A stretch of DNA of 64,000 nt from Streptomyces sp. NRRL S-244 (GCF_000717915.1 NZ_JOCX01000010.1:1-64000), one strand, 5' to 3'. Shown: positions 33,694-42,734, counted from the first letter of the stretch. The notes: generated from the letters alone by a model not told the origin. Program-made: numbers and translations.

Positions 33694-34469
33694 CCCTGCG
33701 GGTGGAGCGGGACAAGACGAGCGGGGTCGCGGTCGTCACCCTGGACCGGGAGCGCAAGCACAACGCGATCGACCTGGCGACGGCCGCCGAACTGGGGGCG
33801 GTGTGGCGGGAGATCCGGTACGAGGACGACGTACGGGCGGTGGTGCTGACCGGGGCCGGGCAGGCGGCCTTCTGCACCGGCATCGACCGCGGGGTGGAGG
33901 TCCCGCAGCCGTCCTCCCCGTACTCGGTGGACGACCCGCTGGTGGCCATCGGCCCGAAGGCGAACGACCTGTGGAAGCCGGTGGTCGCCGCCGTCAACGG
34001 CATGGCGTGCGGCGGGGCGTTCTACCTGCTGGGCGAGTCGGAGTTCATCGTCTCCTCCTCGGCCGCGACGTACTTCGACCCGCACACGACGTACGGGATG
34101 GTCAGCGCGTACGAGGCCGTGTACATGGCGCAGCGGATGCCGTTCGGGGAGGCCGCCCGGATGTCCCTGATGGGGACGGCGGAACGGCTCTCCGCGCGGA
34201 GGGCGTACGAGATCGGGCTGGTCTCGGAGCTGACCGAGCCCGGGGAACTGCTCCCGGCGGCGCTGCGGGCGGCGCAGACGCTGGCCGGCTATCCGACGGA
34301 GGCCGTGCAGGGCACCGTACGGGCCCTGTGGTCGGCGAAGCAGGCCGCGCTGGCGCAGGCGCTGGCGCAGGCCCCGGCGCTGATCTCGCTGGGCAACCTC
34401 TCCCCGGAGCGGCAGGCGGACCTGTTCACGGGGCGCCGGGCGGCGGCATCGGAGCCGCGGGTGCGCTAG
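33690..34469 (+). CDS. Enoyl-CoA hydratase/isomerase family protein
   Basis: A 259-residue crotonase-fold protein: VAVVTLDRERKHNAIDLATAAEL, the first oxyanion-hole segment AAFCTGIDRG, and VVAAVNGMACGGAFYLLGE for the second. The usual catalytic glutamates of the hydratases are not obvious (ESEFIVSSSAATYFDPHTTYGM), so it may be an isomerase or a hydrolase rather than a true hydratase. GTG start at 33690 overlaps the DUF35 stop. It is the last gene of the thiolase/DUF35/hydratase operon. Confidence 0.87.
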   Translation: MTLRVERDKTSGVAVVTLDRERKHNAIDLATAAELGAVWREIRYEDDVRAVVLTGAGQAAFCTGIDRGVEVPQPSSPYSVDDPLVAIGPKANDLWKPVVAAVNGMACGGAFYLLGESEFIVSSSAATYFDPHTTYGMVSAYEAVYMAQRMPFGEAARMSLMGTAERLSARRAYEIGLVSELTEPGELLPAALRAAQTLAGYPTEAVQGTVRALWSAKQAALAQALAQAPALISLGNLSPERQADLFTGRRAAASEPRVR

Positions 34470-34482
34470 GGAGTGTGGCCGG

Positions 34483-34974
34483 TCAGTTGATCGTGCCGAG
34501 GACGCAGCTGGTGACCTCGGCCGCCTTGTCCTTCTGGACCATCGCGGCGGTGACCGTCTGGGTTTCGCGGGCCTTGAGCGAGACCCGGACGGAGGTCCGC
34601 TCCACGACGCCGGACGCGCCCTGGAAGACGACGGGGACGTCGATGAGGCGCGAGGTGTCGACGTCCGAGGTCACCTTGAGGACGGCCTTCGGGCTGCCGG
34701 GGCCGGCGCAGGTGACGACCAGGGCGTGCGCGGGCGGGCCGGCGCTCTTGCTGGGCGACGGCGTCGACTTCCCGCTGCCGTTGCTGTTGTTGCCGTTACT
34801 GCTGTTGTTGCTGTTGTAGCTGCTCCGCTTCTTGGAGCTGGAGCATCCGCCTCCGCTACCGCTGCTCTTGCTCTTCCCGCCGTGCCCACTGTGCCCGCCG
34901 GACGAGAATCCGGTGAGCGCGAAGACGACGGCGACCAGCACCGCGGTGAACCTGATCCGACGTCCAGCCACCAT
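34483..34974 (-). CDS. Secreted Ser/Gly/Asn-rich protein
   Basis: A 163-residue exported protein. A signal peptide (RIRFTAVLVAVVFALTGFSSG) is followed by a low-complexity region of about 60 residues rich in Ser, Gly, Asn, Lys and His, then a beta-rich C-terminal domain (ALVVTCAGPGSP to TSCVLGTIN) with two cysteines that could form a disulfide. The domain is not recognised. The ATG at 34974 lies behind GGAGGGG. The gene is convergent with the hydratase gene and divergent from the WXG-type gene. Confidence 0.75.
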   Translation of the reverse strand: MVAGRRIRFTAVLVAVVFALTGFSSGGHSGHGGKSKSSGSGGGCSSSKKRSSYNSNNSSNGNNSNGSGKSTPSPSKSAGPPAHALVVTCAGPGSPKAVLKVTSDVDTSRLIDVPVVFQGASGVVERTSVRVSLKARETQTVTAAMVQKDKAAEVTSCVLGTIN

Positions 34975-35141
34975 GGCCCGAAACCCCTCCCGTGGACAAC
35001 GGCGGGCCACGCTATCACCGCTTGTCGCGTTCACAGTTGCCATGCATATGATCAAACCCGGCCAACGGGGAGGCGCACCATGTCCGGTTCCTTGCGGCGC
35101 AGTCGATGGTGTGGACGCTGTGAAATCTGTGAGGGGATCCG

Positions 35142-36482
35142 GTGCTGACCTACTACGAAGTCATGACCACGGACCTGGGCCTGCTGACGACGGCAGCCGG
35201 CAAATGGGACGAAATGGCGGGTGAGCTGAAGAAGGTCGAGACCCGCTACGGCGACACCGTGCAGAAGGTCGCCGTGGGCGGTGAGACCTGGAACGGCGTC
35301 AGCCAGCAGACCGCCCGGACGAACTTCACGGCGACCCGGTACGAGTACACGGCCGCGCAGACCCAGGCCAAGGCGATCGCGAGCCTGCTGCGGGACGCGC
35401 ACACCCAGTTCGCCGACCTGAAGAAGAAGCTGGAGAGCGCGCGCGACGATGCGATAGCCGCCGGCATGACGGTCTCCGAACAGGGCCACGTCGCCTTCGA
35501 CTGGGGCAAGCTCACGCCCTCCGAACGCAGCGCCTACCACCACGACCCCGACGGCCAGAAGACGATCAGCGATGCCGTCACCAAGTGGCAGAAGCACATC
35601 GACGACCGCGTGAAGGCGGTCGACGAGCTCGACCAGAACGTCAAACTCGCGCTCAGCGCCGAAGTCGTCGACAGCAACAAGGACGCCCTCGGCAAGGGGG
35701 CCGACGAGACGCTCAACGGCTTCAACGCCGGCGCCGAGGGCAGCCTGGACAAGGCCGTGAAGGAGGCGAAGGCGGCCAAGGCCGACGAAGCGGACGTCAA
35801 GACGAAGGAAGACTCCGTCAAGGTGACCGGACCGGATGCCGGCGTCACCGTCACCGGCGTCAAGAACGGCAAGGAAGGCCAGGTCAAGGCCTACGCCGAC
35901 CTCTTCCACGCGACCGCGAAGGGCGAGACGACGGTCAACGGGGTCAAGCTCTCCGGCGTCGACGACTTCGTCATCGGAGCCCGGGGCTCCGCGAGCTACG
36001 GCTTCACCGACAAGGGCCTCAACGGCAAGGCGGAGGTGTCCGCGGGCGTCCGTACGCTGACGAGCGTCAACGCCGAGTACGGGTACCTCGGCGCCAACGG
36101 GCGCGTCGAGGGCTTCGCCGGCGGCGAGGCCCAGGTCAGCGCGGGCGTCGGCAAGGACGGCTTCAACGCCGGTGCGAAGGCGTTCGCCGGCGGCAAGGCC
36201 ACCGCCGCCGGTGGCGGGGAGCTCGCCGGGATCGGCGCCGGCGGCACCGCGGAGGGCTGGGTCGGTGCGGGCGCCGAGGCCAAGGCGACCTTCGGCAAGG
36301 GCGAAGACGGCAAGTGGCACATCGGCGGCAAGGTGGGCCTCGCCGTCGGCGTCGGCGGCTCCGTGGGCGGCGAGTTCACGGTCGACCCCGACAAGGTCGG
36401 CGAGGCCTTCGGCGATGCGGCCGACGCGGTCGGGGACTTCGCGGGCGGGGTCAAGGACACCGTGGGCGGTTGGTTCGACTGA
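35142..36482 (+). CDS. WXG100-like helical-hairpin protein with Gly-rich C-terminal domain (putative T7SS effector)
   Basis: A 446-residue protein. The N-terminal 100 residues form two long helices joined by a Trp50-Asn51-Gly52 turn (GGETWNGVSQQTARTNF), the hallmark of WXG100/LXG-type substrates of type VII secretion. A charged linker follows, then a C-terminal half (about 270-446) of Gly/Ala-rich repeated strands (GADGR-, GGEAQVSAGVGKDGF-, GGKATAAGGGELAG-like). It has no signal peptide or recognised toxin domain. GTG start at 35142 behind GAGGGG. It heads a three-gene set with the two genes downstream, which could encode chaperone or protective partners. No ESX machinery lies in this window. 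Confidence 0.75.
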   Translation: MLTYYEVMTTDLGLLTTAAGKWDEMAGELKKVETRYGDTVQKVAVGGETWNGVSQQTARTNFTATRYEYTAAQTQAKAIASLLRDAHTQFADLKKKLESARDDAIAAGMTVSEQGHVAFDWGKLTPSERSAYHHDPDGQKTISDAVTKWQKHIDDRVKAVDELDQNVKLALSAEVVDSNKDALGKGADETLNGFNAGAEGSLDKAVKEAKAAKADEADVKTKEDSVKVTGPDAGVTVTGVKNGKEGQVKAYADLFHATAKGETTVNGVKLSGVDDFVIGARGSASYGFTDKGLNGKAEVSAGVRTLTSVNAEYGYLGANGRVEGFAGGEAQVSAGVGKDGFNAGAKAFAGGKATAAGGGELAGIGAGGTAEGWVGAGAEAKATFGKGEDGKWHIGGKVGLAVGVGGSVGGEFTVDPDKVGEAFGDAADAVGDFAGGVKDTVGGWFD

Positions 36483-36532
36483 TGTACGTTTCCGAGGAAC
36501 CCGAGTAACCCGAGGAAGGAGGGCCCGAGAAG

Positions 36533-37060
36533 ATGCCCACGACACTGCCCGTACCCATCGAGTTCAGCCTGCCGGAGGGCTGGCGAGCCGCTCCTCCGGA
36601 CGAGGTCGGAGCCCCGGAGGCGGCGTTCATCGCGCTGCACCCGCACCCGGATTCCGGGTTCACCGCCAACATCACCGTCGACGGCGACTTCCTGCCGGAC
36701 GGGACGACGCTGGAAGAGCTCGCCGACGCGTCGGTGGTGCGGGTCCGCGCGATGGCGGAGACCACGGAAGTCGTCGGCCGCCGCGCGATCGACTCCCCCA
36801 CCGCACCGGGGCTGACGCAGCGGCTGACCCTGTCGGCCGTCGTCGCCGGGGTCCACCGCGACCTCGTCCAGACGCAGGTCTACACGACCGTCCAGGACGC
36901 CGGGGACCCGGACAAGCGCGCGATGATCCGGACGGTCCTGACCGCCACCGCCGCACAGCACGACAGCGTCCTGCCGGACTTCCAGGCGTTCCTGCGCACG
37001 GTGCGCCCGGACACGGACACCGGCACGGACACGGGCACCGACACGGCGACGGAAGGCTGA
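36533..37060 (+). CDS. DUF1795/LpqN-like protein
   Basis: A 175-residue cytosolic protein with a compact alpha/beta pattern: IEFSLPEGWRAAPPDEVGAP, FTANITVDGDFLP, then QVYTTVQDAGDPDKRAMIRTVLTAT and a final DFQAFLRTVRP. The arrangement resembles the PsbP/DUF1795/LpqN fold often found beside WXG-type proteins in actinobacteria. A Thr/Asp repeat tail (TDTGTDTGTDTATEG) ends the protein. AAGGAGG precedes the ATG. It lies 50 nt after the WXG gene and 2 nt before the next gene, so the three are probably one operon. Confidence 0.65.
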   Translation: MPTTLPVPIEFSLPEGWRAAPPDEVGAPEAAFIALHPHPDSGFTANITVDGDFLPDGTTLEELADASVVRVRAMAETTEVVGRRAIDSPTAPGLTQRLTLSAVVAGVHRDLVQTQVYTTVQDAGDPDKRAMIRTVLTATAAQHDSVLPDFQAFLRTVRPDTDTGTDTGTDTATEG

Positions 37061-37062
37061 CG

Positions 37063-37575
37063 ATGGGTCTCTTCAACAAGCTCACCGGCACCCGGCGCCC
37101 TGACGCCTCGGTCGCGCCGCGCAACGCCCGGGAGGTCCGGGAGGCGCTGCTCGCGGTCAACGCTCCGGACAAGGCGTACGTCGTGCGCAACGCCCGCCCC
37201 GAGGAGAAGGCCGACCTGGTGGCCGAGTGGCGGATCCTGGATCCTGCGTGGCACACCTTCTTCTTCCGGTCCCAGCTGGAGCGCACCCTCAAGATCAGGA
37301 TGCGCCTGGTCGGCGACAAGCGGGAGGTGCGGGCCCTCGACGAGCAGCTGGAGGTCAGCTGGGTCGGCGGCACGCCGAGGCTGGCCACCGGAGCCGAGTA
37401 CAGCCGCGGCCAGGTGACCACGGTGTCCAAGCGGTGGACGATCGAGAAGGGACCCGACGGGAAGCGGAGCCTGACCGAGGACTTCAGCTTCGACACGGGG
37501 CAGCTGAAGGATCCCCTGCGGCAGGCGGTCCTCGACGCCGGATGGACCTGGCGCGGGGTGCTCCTCAAGCTCTGA
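37063..37575 (+). CDS. Hypothetical protein of the WXG operon
   Basis: A 170-residue protein without a recognised domain. It starts MGLFNKLTG, then has EVREALLAVNAPDKAYVVRNARPEE, an aromatic strand AWHTFFFRSQLERTLKIRMRL and a Trp-rich end (AVLDAGWTWRGVLLKL). Homologues are regularly seen behind LpqN-like genes in Streptomyces, in my memory, but no function is known. The ATG follows GGAAGG by 6 nt and the upstream stop by 2 nt. Confidence 0.75.
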   Translation: MGLFNKLTGTRRPDASVAPRNAREVREALLAVNAPDKAYVVRNARPEEKADLVAEWRILDPAWHTFFFRSQLERTLKIRMRLVGDKREVRALDEQLEVSWVGGTPRLATGAEYSRGQVTTVSKRWTIEKGPDGKRSLTEDFSFDTGQLKDPLRQAVLDAGWTWRGVLLKL

Positions 37576-37580
37576 CGCGC

Positions 37581-37648
37581 CACGAGCCGTGACGCTGCAC
37601 GAACCGTGACGCTCCGCAGCCCGTGACGCTCCACGAGCCGTGACCACA
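37581..37648. repeat. Four tandem 17-bp repeats
   Basis: Four head-to-tail copies of a 17-bp unit (consensus CACGAGCCGTGACGCTC) at 37581, 37598, 37615 and 37632. Copies differ at one to six positions. Each contains a CACGnnCCGTG half-dyad. They lie directly between the stop of the WXG operon and the terminator shared with the cyclophilin gene. Confidence 0.8.
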
Positions 37649-37655
37649 TGGCGGC

Positions 37656-37684
37656 GGCCCCGACCCCCGTGAGGGGGCGGGGCC
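37656..37684. terminator. Bidirectional terminator
   Basis: GGCCCCGACCCCC (37656-37668) pairs with GGGGGCGGGGCC (37673-37684) apart from one bulged A. It lies between the convergent WXG operon and cyclophilin gene. Confidence 0.65.
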
Positions 37685-37716
37685 GACCAGCCGGTACGGC
37701 GGTGGTGCGGGGTGGA

Positions 37717-38211
37717 TCAGGCCTCGACGACGCCCGAGTCGGCGATCTCGATCTTGCCGCGGGTGGAGCCCGAGGGGGTGCCGAGCTTCTCGATCGCGTC
37801 GACGAGCTCGGAGCCCTCGACGACCTCGCCGAAGACGACGTGCTTGCCGTCCAGCCACGGGGTGACGACGGTGGTGATGAAGAACTGCGAGCCGTTGGTG
37901 TTGCGGCCGGCGTTCGCCATCGACAGCAGGTACGGGCGGTCGTGCTTCAGCGTGAAGTTCTCGTCGGCGAACTTCTCGCCGTAGATGCTCTTGCCGCCGG
38001 TGCCGTTCTGGTTGGTGAAGTCACCGCCCTGCAGCATGAACTGGGGGATGACGCGGTGGAACGGCGAGCCCTTGTAGCCGAACCCGTGCTGGCCGGTGGC
38101 CAGCTCGCGGAAGTTCTTCGCGGTCTGCGGGACGACCTCGTCGAAGAGGTTGAAGACGATGCGGCCGGCGGGCTTGCCGTCGATGTTGATGTCGAAGTAA
38201 ACGTTGCTCAT
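37717..38211 (-). CDS. Peptidyl-prolyl cis-trans isomerase (cyclophilin)
   Basis: A 164-residue single-domain cyclophilin. The active-site set is intact: [15 protein letters not shown] (catalytic Arg and Phe), [18 protein letters not shown], and the [11 protein letters not shown] segment. A typical cytoplasmic prolyl isomerase for protein folding. ATG 38211 is used by analogy with other actinobacterial cyclophilins (MSNVYFDI). An ATG three codons earlier (38220) has the better Shine-Dalgarno. Its gene is the last on the afsK strand before the convergent WXG operon. Confidence 0.95.
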   Translation of the reverse strand: MSNVYFDINIDGKPAGRIVFNLFDEVVPQTAKNFRELATGQHGFGYKGSPFHRVIPQFMLQGGDFTNQNGTGGKSIYGEKFADENFTLKHDRPYLLSMANAGRNTNGSQFFITTVVTPWLDGKHVVFGEVVEGSELVDAIEKLGTPSGSTRGKIEIADSGVVEA

Positions 38212-38267
38212 GGGGTCCATCCTGTCACTCCCGGTGCCGCACGCGACTCGGAGGGGCCCGAAAACCC

Positions 38268-40694
38268 TCACCCGGCCGTACGGGTGCCCGTGCCCTTGGC
38301 CGCGTCCAGGGCGTACACGCAGCGGTCCTTGCTGCATGCGTAGACCACGCCCGCCTCGGCCACGGGGGCGCCCGTGATCTCCCCGCCCGTGGCCAGCTTC
38401 CAGCGCAGCTGGCCGCCCGCCGCGTCCAGGGTGTACAGGCAGTGGTCGGCCGAGCCGAAGTGCACCCGGCCGTCCGCGACCGCCGGCAGGCCGGTGATCT
38501 CGCCGCCCGCGGCGAAGCGCCACTTCGGGGTGCCGGTGACCGCGTCGAGCGTGTAGAGGGCGCTTCCGGCTCCCAGGTGGACGTTGCCGTTCGCGACCAC
38601 CACCGGGTCCGAGGACTGCCGTGCCTCCGTCGCGATCCGCCAGCGGTCCTGGCCGGTGGCCGCGTCGAGGGCGTACACGGTGCCCAGGTAGTCGGCGAGG
38701 TAGACCCCGCCGCCCGTGACCGCCGCGCCGGGCGCGAACGCCGGGGCGGCCAGGAAGACCGCCGGGGCCTCGAAGTGCCAGCGGACCCGGCCCGAGGCCC
38801 GGTCCACGGACAGCACGCGGGTGCCGGCCGCGATGTAGACGTTGCCGTCCGGGGCCGGGGTGACCCGTACCGGGACGTTGCCGCAGGAGGCGGCGTCGCC
38901 GACCGGGTACGACCAGGCCTCCCGGCCGCTGCGGGCGTCCAGGGCGCGCAGCCGCGCGTCCTGCCACACGTACACCGTGCCCTCGTGGAGGACGGGAGCG
39001 GCCTCCGGGGTCTCGAAGTCGCTCTGGGCGCCGGTCAGCTCCCACAGCTTCTGGCCGTTGGAGGCCTCCCGGCCCTGTACGCCGCCCCCGCGCGTGGCGG
39101 TGACGACGGTGCCCCGGTCGGCGCGCAGCGCGTACACCCAGGCGTCGGTGTTCAGCCTCCAGCGCTCGGAGCCGTCGCCGGCGTCGAGGGCGTAGAGCGA
39201 GGGCCCGTCGGAGGCGTGGATGCGGCCGTCCGAGACGGCCATGGACCAGGCGACGTCGCGGGTCTTGAACTGGCGCCGGCCGCTGGCCACGTCCAGCGCG
39301 TGCACCTCGAAGGAGGTCACGTACAGCAGGTCTCCGGCGACGGTCGGGGTGCCCCAGACCTCGTTCGACATGCGGAAGCGCCAGGGCCGCCAGCGGCCGC
39401 TGTCGGGGCCCGCGCCCGGCGAGGGCACCACGGCCGACGCGGGGGAGGACGCCGGAGCGTGGGCCTGGGAGGCGGCCGCGCCACCGCCCGGCGGGCGGAC
39501 CCAGCCGGTCGCCGAGTCGGCGGCGGCCGCGTGCGCGGCGGGCGCCGCGGCGGCCGCGCGCGGCCCGGGCCCGATCGGCACCGGGGAGCCGCCGATCCGG
39601 ACCGGCTCGCCGGACGGCGCCGGGGACGCCGGCCGCGGCGGGTGCTGCGGACGCTGGGGCAGGGCCTGGCCGGTGCGCGGGTCGACCCACGGGTCGGCGG
39701 TCGGACCGGCGCCGCCGCGCGGCTCGCGGCGGTGCGTCGCCGCGTCGGAGCCGCGGCCCGCGGGACGGCCGGGCGCCGGGACCGGCGCGACCGCCGTACG
39801 CTGCCCGGCGCGCCGGGCCTCGATCATCGCGACGGCCCGGCCCGGCAGCCACGCCGAGGCGGTACCGCTGTCGTCGCCGCCGTCGAAGAGGTGCGGGGCG
39901 AGCTGCGCCTGGAGGTCGGCCGGGGTCGGGCGCTGGGTCGCGTCCATCTGCATGCAGGAGTCGATCAGCGGCCGCAGCTCGTCCGGGAGCCCCTCCAGGT
40001 TGGGCTCGTCGCGCAGCAGCATGAAGACCGTCTCCACCGGGTTGGCCCCGTGGTAGGGCGGATGGCCGGTCGCGGCGAAGACGAGGGTGGAGCCGAGCGA
40101 GAAGACGTCGCTGGCGCCCTTGACGCTGCGCGAGTCCTTCGCCTGCTCGGGCGACATGTACGCGGGGGTGCCGACGGCGACGTTCGTCATGGTCAGGCGG
40201 GTGTTGGAGACGCCGCTGGCGATGCCGAAGTCGATCACGCGCGGGCCGTCCTCGACGACGAGCACGTTGGACGGCTTCAGGTCGCGGTGGACCAGGCCCG
40301 CCCCGTGGATGGACTGCAGGGCCTCGGCGATGCCGGCGGCGAGCCACCGTACGGCCTGGGCGGGCATCGGCCCGCACTCGTTGACGATCTCCTCCAGGGA
40401 GGGCGCCGGGACGTACGCGGTCGCCAGCCACGGCACGGCGGCCCGCGGGTCGGCGTCGACCACGGCCGCGGTGTAGAAGCCGGACACGGCGCGCGCCGCC
40501 TCCACCTCACGGGTGAAGCGCACCCGGAACAGCTGGTCCTCGGCGAGCTCGGTCCGCACCGTCTTGATCGCCACCCGGCGTCCGGATGCCGACCGTGCGA
40601 GATAGACCAGCCCCATGCCGCCGGCGCCGAGCCGTCCCAGCACCTCGAAGGGGCCGATCCGTCTCGGGTCGTGCTGCGTCAGCTGCTCCACCAC
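38268..40694 (-). CDS. afsK: AfsK, Ser/Thr protein kinase with PQQ-type beta-propeller
   Basis: An 808-residue kinase that matches my memory of S. coelicolor AfsK (799 residues) from the start ([20 protein letters not shown]). Kinase domain about residues 15-270 with [33 protein letters not shown] and [10 protein letters not shown] Pro/Ala/Gly linker follows to about 440. The C-terminal part holds seven or so PQQ-like repeats ([16 protein letters not shown] type). AfsK autophosphorylates and phosphorylates AfsR to switch on afsS, and also acts on polar growth. It lies about 9 kb from afsS here. The GTG at 40694 is chosen by homology. Confidence 0.95.
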   Translation of the reverse strand: MVEQLTQHDPRRIGPFEVLGRLGAGGMGLVYLARSASGRRVAIKTVRTELAEDQLFRVRFTREVEAARAVSGFYTAAVVDADPRAAVPWLATAYVPAPSLEEIVNECGPMPAQAVRWLAAGIAEALQSIHGAGLVHRDLKPSNVLVVEDGPRVIDFGIASGVSNTRLTMTNVAVGTPAYMSPEQAKDSRSVKGASDVFSLGSTLVFAATGHPPYHGANPVETVFMLLRDEPNLEGLPDELRPLIDSCMQMDATQRPTPADLQAQLAPHLFDGGDDSGTASAWLPGRAVAMIEARRAGQRTAVAPVPAPGRPAGRGSDAATHRREPRGGAGPTADPWVDPRTGQALPQRPQHPPRPASPAPSGEPVRIGGSPVPIGPGPRAAAAAPAAHAAAADSATGWVRPPGGGAAASQAHAPASSPASAVVPSPGAGPDSGRWRPWRFRMSNEVWGTPTVAGDLLYVTSFEVHALDVASGRRQFKTRDVAWSMAVSDGRIHASDGPSLYALDAGDGSERWRLNTDAWVYALRADRGTVVTATRGGGVQGREASNGQKLWELTGAQSDFETPEAAPVLHEGTVYVWQDARLRALDARSGREAWSYPVGDAASCGNVPVRVTPAPDGNVYIAAGTRVLSVDRASGRVRWHFEAPAVFLAAPAFAPGAAVTGGGVYLADYLGTVYALDAATGQDRWRIATEARQSSDPVVVANGNVHLGAGSALYTLDAVTGTPKWRFAAGGEITGLPAVADGRVHFGSADHCLYTLDAAGGQLRWKLATGGEITGAPVAEAGVVYACSKDRCVYALDAAKGTGTRTAG

Positions 40695-40854
40695 TCGCCT
40701 CACAATCCCCGTACGGGCCTTCGCCGGGCCCGTTCCCACCTGCACGCGCGCCGCACGGCGGTCGGCCCCGTGCAGCGTCTCACCCCGGGCGCCGCCCGGA
40801 GTCGCGCAACCCCGATTCTGTCAGGCCCGCGCGCAGGGCGCGTCGTCACAGTGC

Positions 40855-40897
40855 GGGGAGGGACCCGGAGGGACCCGGGAGGGACCCGGGAGGGCGT
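40855..40897. repeat. GGGAGGGACCC tandem repeat
   Basis: About four 11-12-bp copies of GGAGGGACCCG lie in the spacer between the VOC gene stop and the afsK start. The first copies are exact. It is probably simple slippage repeat in the afsK upstream region. Confidence 0.6.
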
Positions 40898-41700
40898 CAC
40901 TGGCCGAGCGGACCCGTACCGGGCTCCGAGAGCAGGGCGAACACCGCGCCCTGGTTGTCGGCGACGACCGCGATCCGCCCGTGCGGCGTGTCGAAGGGGT
41001 CGGCGGTGACCCGGCCGCCGAGCCGCTTCACCGTCGCGACGGACTGGTCGACGTCCGGGACGGCGAAGTACACGAGGAAGTGCGCCGGCATGATCTCCGG
41101 GAACGCGTCGGTGATCAGGCTGCGCCCCAGCACGGCGGTCTCGGCCCCGGGCCGGCTGCCGGGCGGGGACCACAGGCGGTACTCGACGCCGCTGCCCGCG
41201 TCGTCCTGGTCCTCGGGGACGTAGCCGAAGACGTTGGCGTAGAAGACGTCGACCGCGTCGCGGGCGCGGGTGTAGAGCTCGCTCCAGCAGTACGTGTACG
41301 GCTCCTGCTGGGCCTCGAAGCCGTGGTGGGTGCCGGGCTGCCACAGGCCGAAGACGGCCCCTCCCGGGTCGGCGGCCAGCGCGGCGCCGCCGTACGGGCC
41401 CACCGGCTGGGGCTCCATGACCATCTGGCCGCCGGAGGCGCGGATGCGGGAGGCGCACGCGTAGGCGTCGGACGTGTAGAGGTAGATCCCCCAGACGGTG
41501 GGCATGCGGCCGTCGGGTTTGGGGGCGAGGGCGGCGACGTTGCGGCCGCGGCTGTAGGCCTGGGTGTAGCCGCCGTACTCGGGGCCGGCTCCGGCGGCGA
41601 AGGTCCACCCGAAGAGCTCACCGTAGAAGCGCTTGCCGGCCTCGACGTCCGGCAGCGAGGCGTCCACCCAGCAGGGCGTTCCCTCCGCGAATGCGGCCAT
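40897..41700 (-). CDS. VOC-family protein (two glyoxalase-like modules)
   Basis: A 267-residue protein made of two vicinal-oxygen-chelate modules. The first starts GTPCWVDASLPDVEAGKRFYGELFGWTF, the second contains YCWSELYTRARDAVDVFYANVFGY. This double-module type is common in Streptomyces and annotated as glyoxalase-like or hydroxylase; metal ligands and substrate are uncertain. Two paralogues occur in this window (54013-54807 and 61059-61865). The ATG at 41700 has AAGGA upstream. It lies upstream of afsK on the same strand after a 202-nt gap. Confidence 0.87.
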   Translation of the reverse strand: MAAFAEGTPCWVDASLPDVEAGKRFYGELFGWTFAAGAGPEYGGYTQAYSRGRNVAALAPKPDGRMPTVWGIYLYTSDAYACASRIRASGGQMVMEPQPVGPYGGAALAADPGGAVFGLWQPGTHHGFEAQQEPYTYCWSELYTRARDAVDVFYANVFGYVPEDQDDAGSGVEYRLWSPPGSRPGAETAVLGRSLITDAFPEIMPAHFLVYFAVPDVDQSVATVKRLGGRVTADPFDTPHGRIAVVADNQGAVFALLSEPGTGPLGQ

Positions 41701-42062
41701 GGCCCGGTTCCTTCCGTTGTGCCCCTCTGTGTCCCTCAGCCATGATCTGCCCGAAAACTTGTCCACAGCCTGTTGATAAGACTAATCGGGGGATTTCAAG
41801 AGGAAGCGGGCGGGGTGGGTGCGGGCGCGTGCGGGGCTTCGCCCGCGCGGATTTCGCACCGGATCTGTGCGGAATGCGCCCGGAACCGGCACGTCCACCG
41901 CCCGGAACCGGCACGTCCACCACCTGCGATCGGGGCGCCCACCGCCCGGAAACCGCCGCCCCGAGCGGCCCGGGGCGCGGTCTTCACCCAGGCCAGGCGT
42001 CAGGTAACCCCATTTGCAGGCGGCCGAATCGCGCGCAGATCACCCCTCGGTAAGCTGACGGC
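41701..42062. other. Divergent spacer with DnaA-box-like and tandem repeats
   Basis: A 362-base region between the leftward VOC gene and the rightward TetR gene. It contains a 22-bp near-exact tandem repeat (CCGGAACCGGCACGTCCACC units at about 41880-41922). It also contains an exact Streptomyces-type DnaA box TTGTCCACA (41759-41767) facing a near-box TGTTGATAA (41771-41779), and half-sites CGTCAG (41998-42003) and CTGACG (42055-42060) of the regulon motif. No gene is supported. Confidence 0.55.
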
Positions 42063-42710
42063 ATGACAGGACAAGTACGCACCGTCGACGGCCGCGTGGC
42101 CGGCCGGCGCGGCCAGGCGACGCGGCAGAAGCTGCTCGACTGCCTCAGCGAGATGCTCAGCTCCTCGCCGTACCGCGACGTCAAGGTGATCGACGTCGCC
42201 CGCAAGGCCGGCACCTCCCCCGCGACCTTCTACCAGTACTTCCCGGACGTCGAGGGCGCCGTCCTGGAGATCGCCGAGCAAATGGCCACGGAGGGCGCGC
42301 AGTTGACGGCGCTCGTCGAGGGCCGCAACTGGGTCGGCAAGGCCGGCTGGCAGGCCGCCGAGGAACTCGTCGAGGGATTCCTCGACTTCTGGCGGCGCAA
42401 CGACGCGATCCTGCGGGTCGTCGACCTCGGCGCGGCCGAGGGCGACAAGCGCTTCTACAAGATCCGCATGAAGATCCTGAACTCCGTCACCAACTCCCTC
42501 ACGGAGTCGATGAAGGAGCTCCAGGCCAAGGGCAAGGTCGACAAGGACGTCAGCCCGGCGGCGATGGCGGGTTCGCTGGTCGCGATGCTGGCCGCGGTCG
42601 CCTCGCACCAGAAGGGCTTCCAGACCTGGGGCGTCAAGCAGGCCGAGCTCAAGCCGAACCTGGCGCTGCTCGTCCACCTGGGCATCACCGGGAAGAAGCC
42701 GACCAAGTAA
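42063..42710 (+). CDS. TetR-family transcriptional regulator (candidate regulator of the CTGACGnnnCGTCAG regulon)
   Basis: A 215-residue TetR-type repressor. The helix-turn-helix lies at about residues 40-63 (VKVIDVARKAGTSPATFYQYF). The ligand domain follows with an unusually polar, Lys-rich C-terminal end (HLGITGKKPTK). It lies in the middle of the region carrying twelve copies of a 15-bp palindrome of a size and symmetry suited to a TetR dimer pair. Its own promoter shows only half-sites, so autoregulation is not evident. Inference: it may sense an acyl-CoA intermediate, as many TetR regulators of CoA catabolism do. Confidence 0.9.
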   Translation: MTGQVRTVDGRVAGRRGQATRQKLLDCLSEMLSSSPYRDVKVIDVARKAGTSPATFYQYFPDVEGAVLEIAEQMATEGAQLTALVEGRNWVGKAGWQAAEELVEGFLDFWRRNDAILRVVDLGAAEGDKRFYKIRMKILNSVTNSLTESMKELQAKGKVDKDVSPAAMAGSLVAMLAAVASHQKGFQTWGVKQAELKPNLALLVHLGITGKKPTK

Positions 42711-42711
42711 C

Positions 42712-42734
42712 GGCGGACCCTCCCCGGGTCCGCC
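42712..42734. terminator. Terminator between TetR and deazaflavin oxidoreductase genes
   Basis: GGCGGACCC (42712-42720) and GGGTCCGCC (42726-42734) form a perfect 9-bp stem with a 5-nt loop, directly after the TetR stop. The next 100 bases are strongly C/T-rich on the plus strand. Confidence 0.7.

Noticed and set aside
41759..41779. DnaA boxes considered as a replication origin
   Set aside because: Only two boxes, no dnaA/dnaN genes and no AT-rich unwinding region.
42055..42060. Half-site CTGACG at the TetR start considered as an autoregulatory operator
   Set aside because: The right arm does not match (TGACAG for CGTCAG), so it cannot be called a site.
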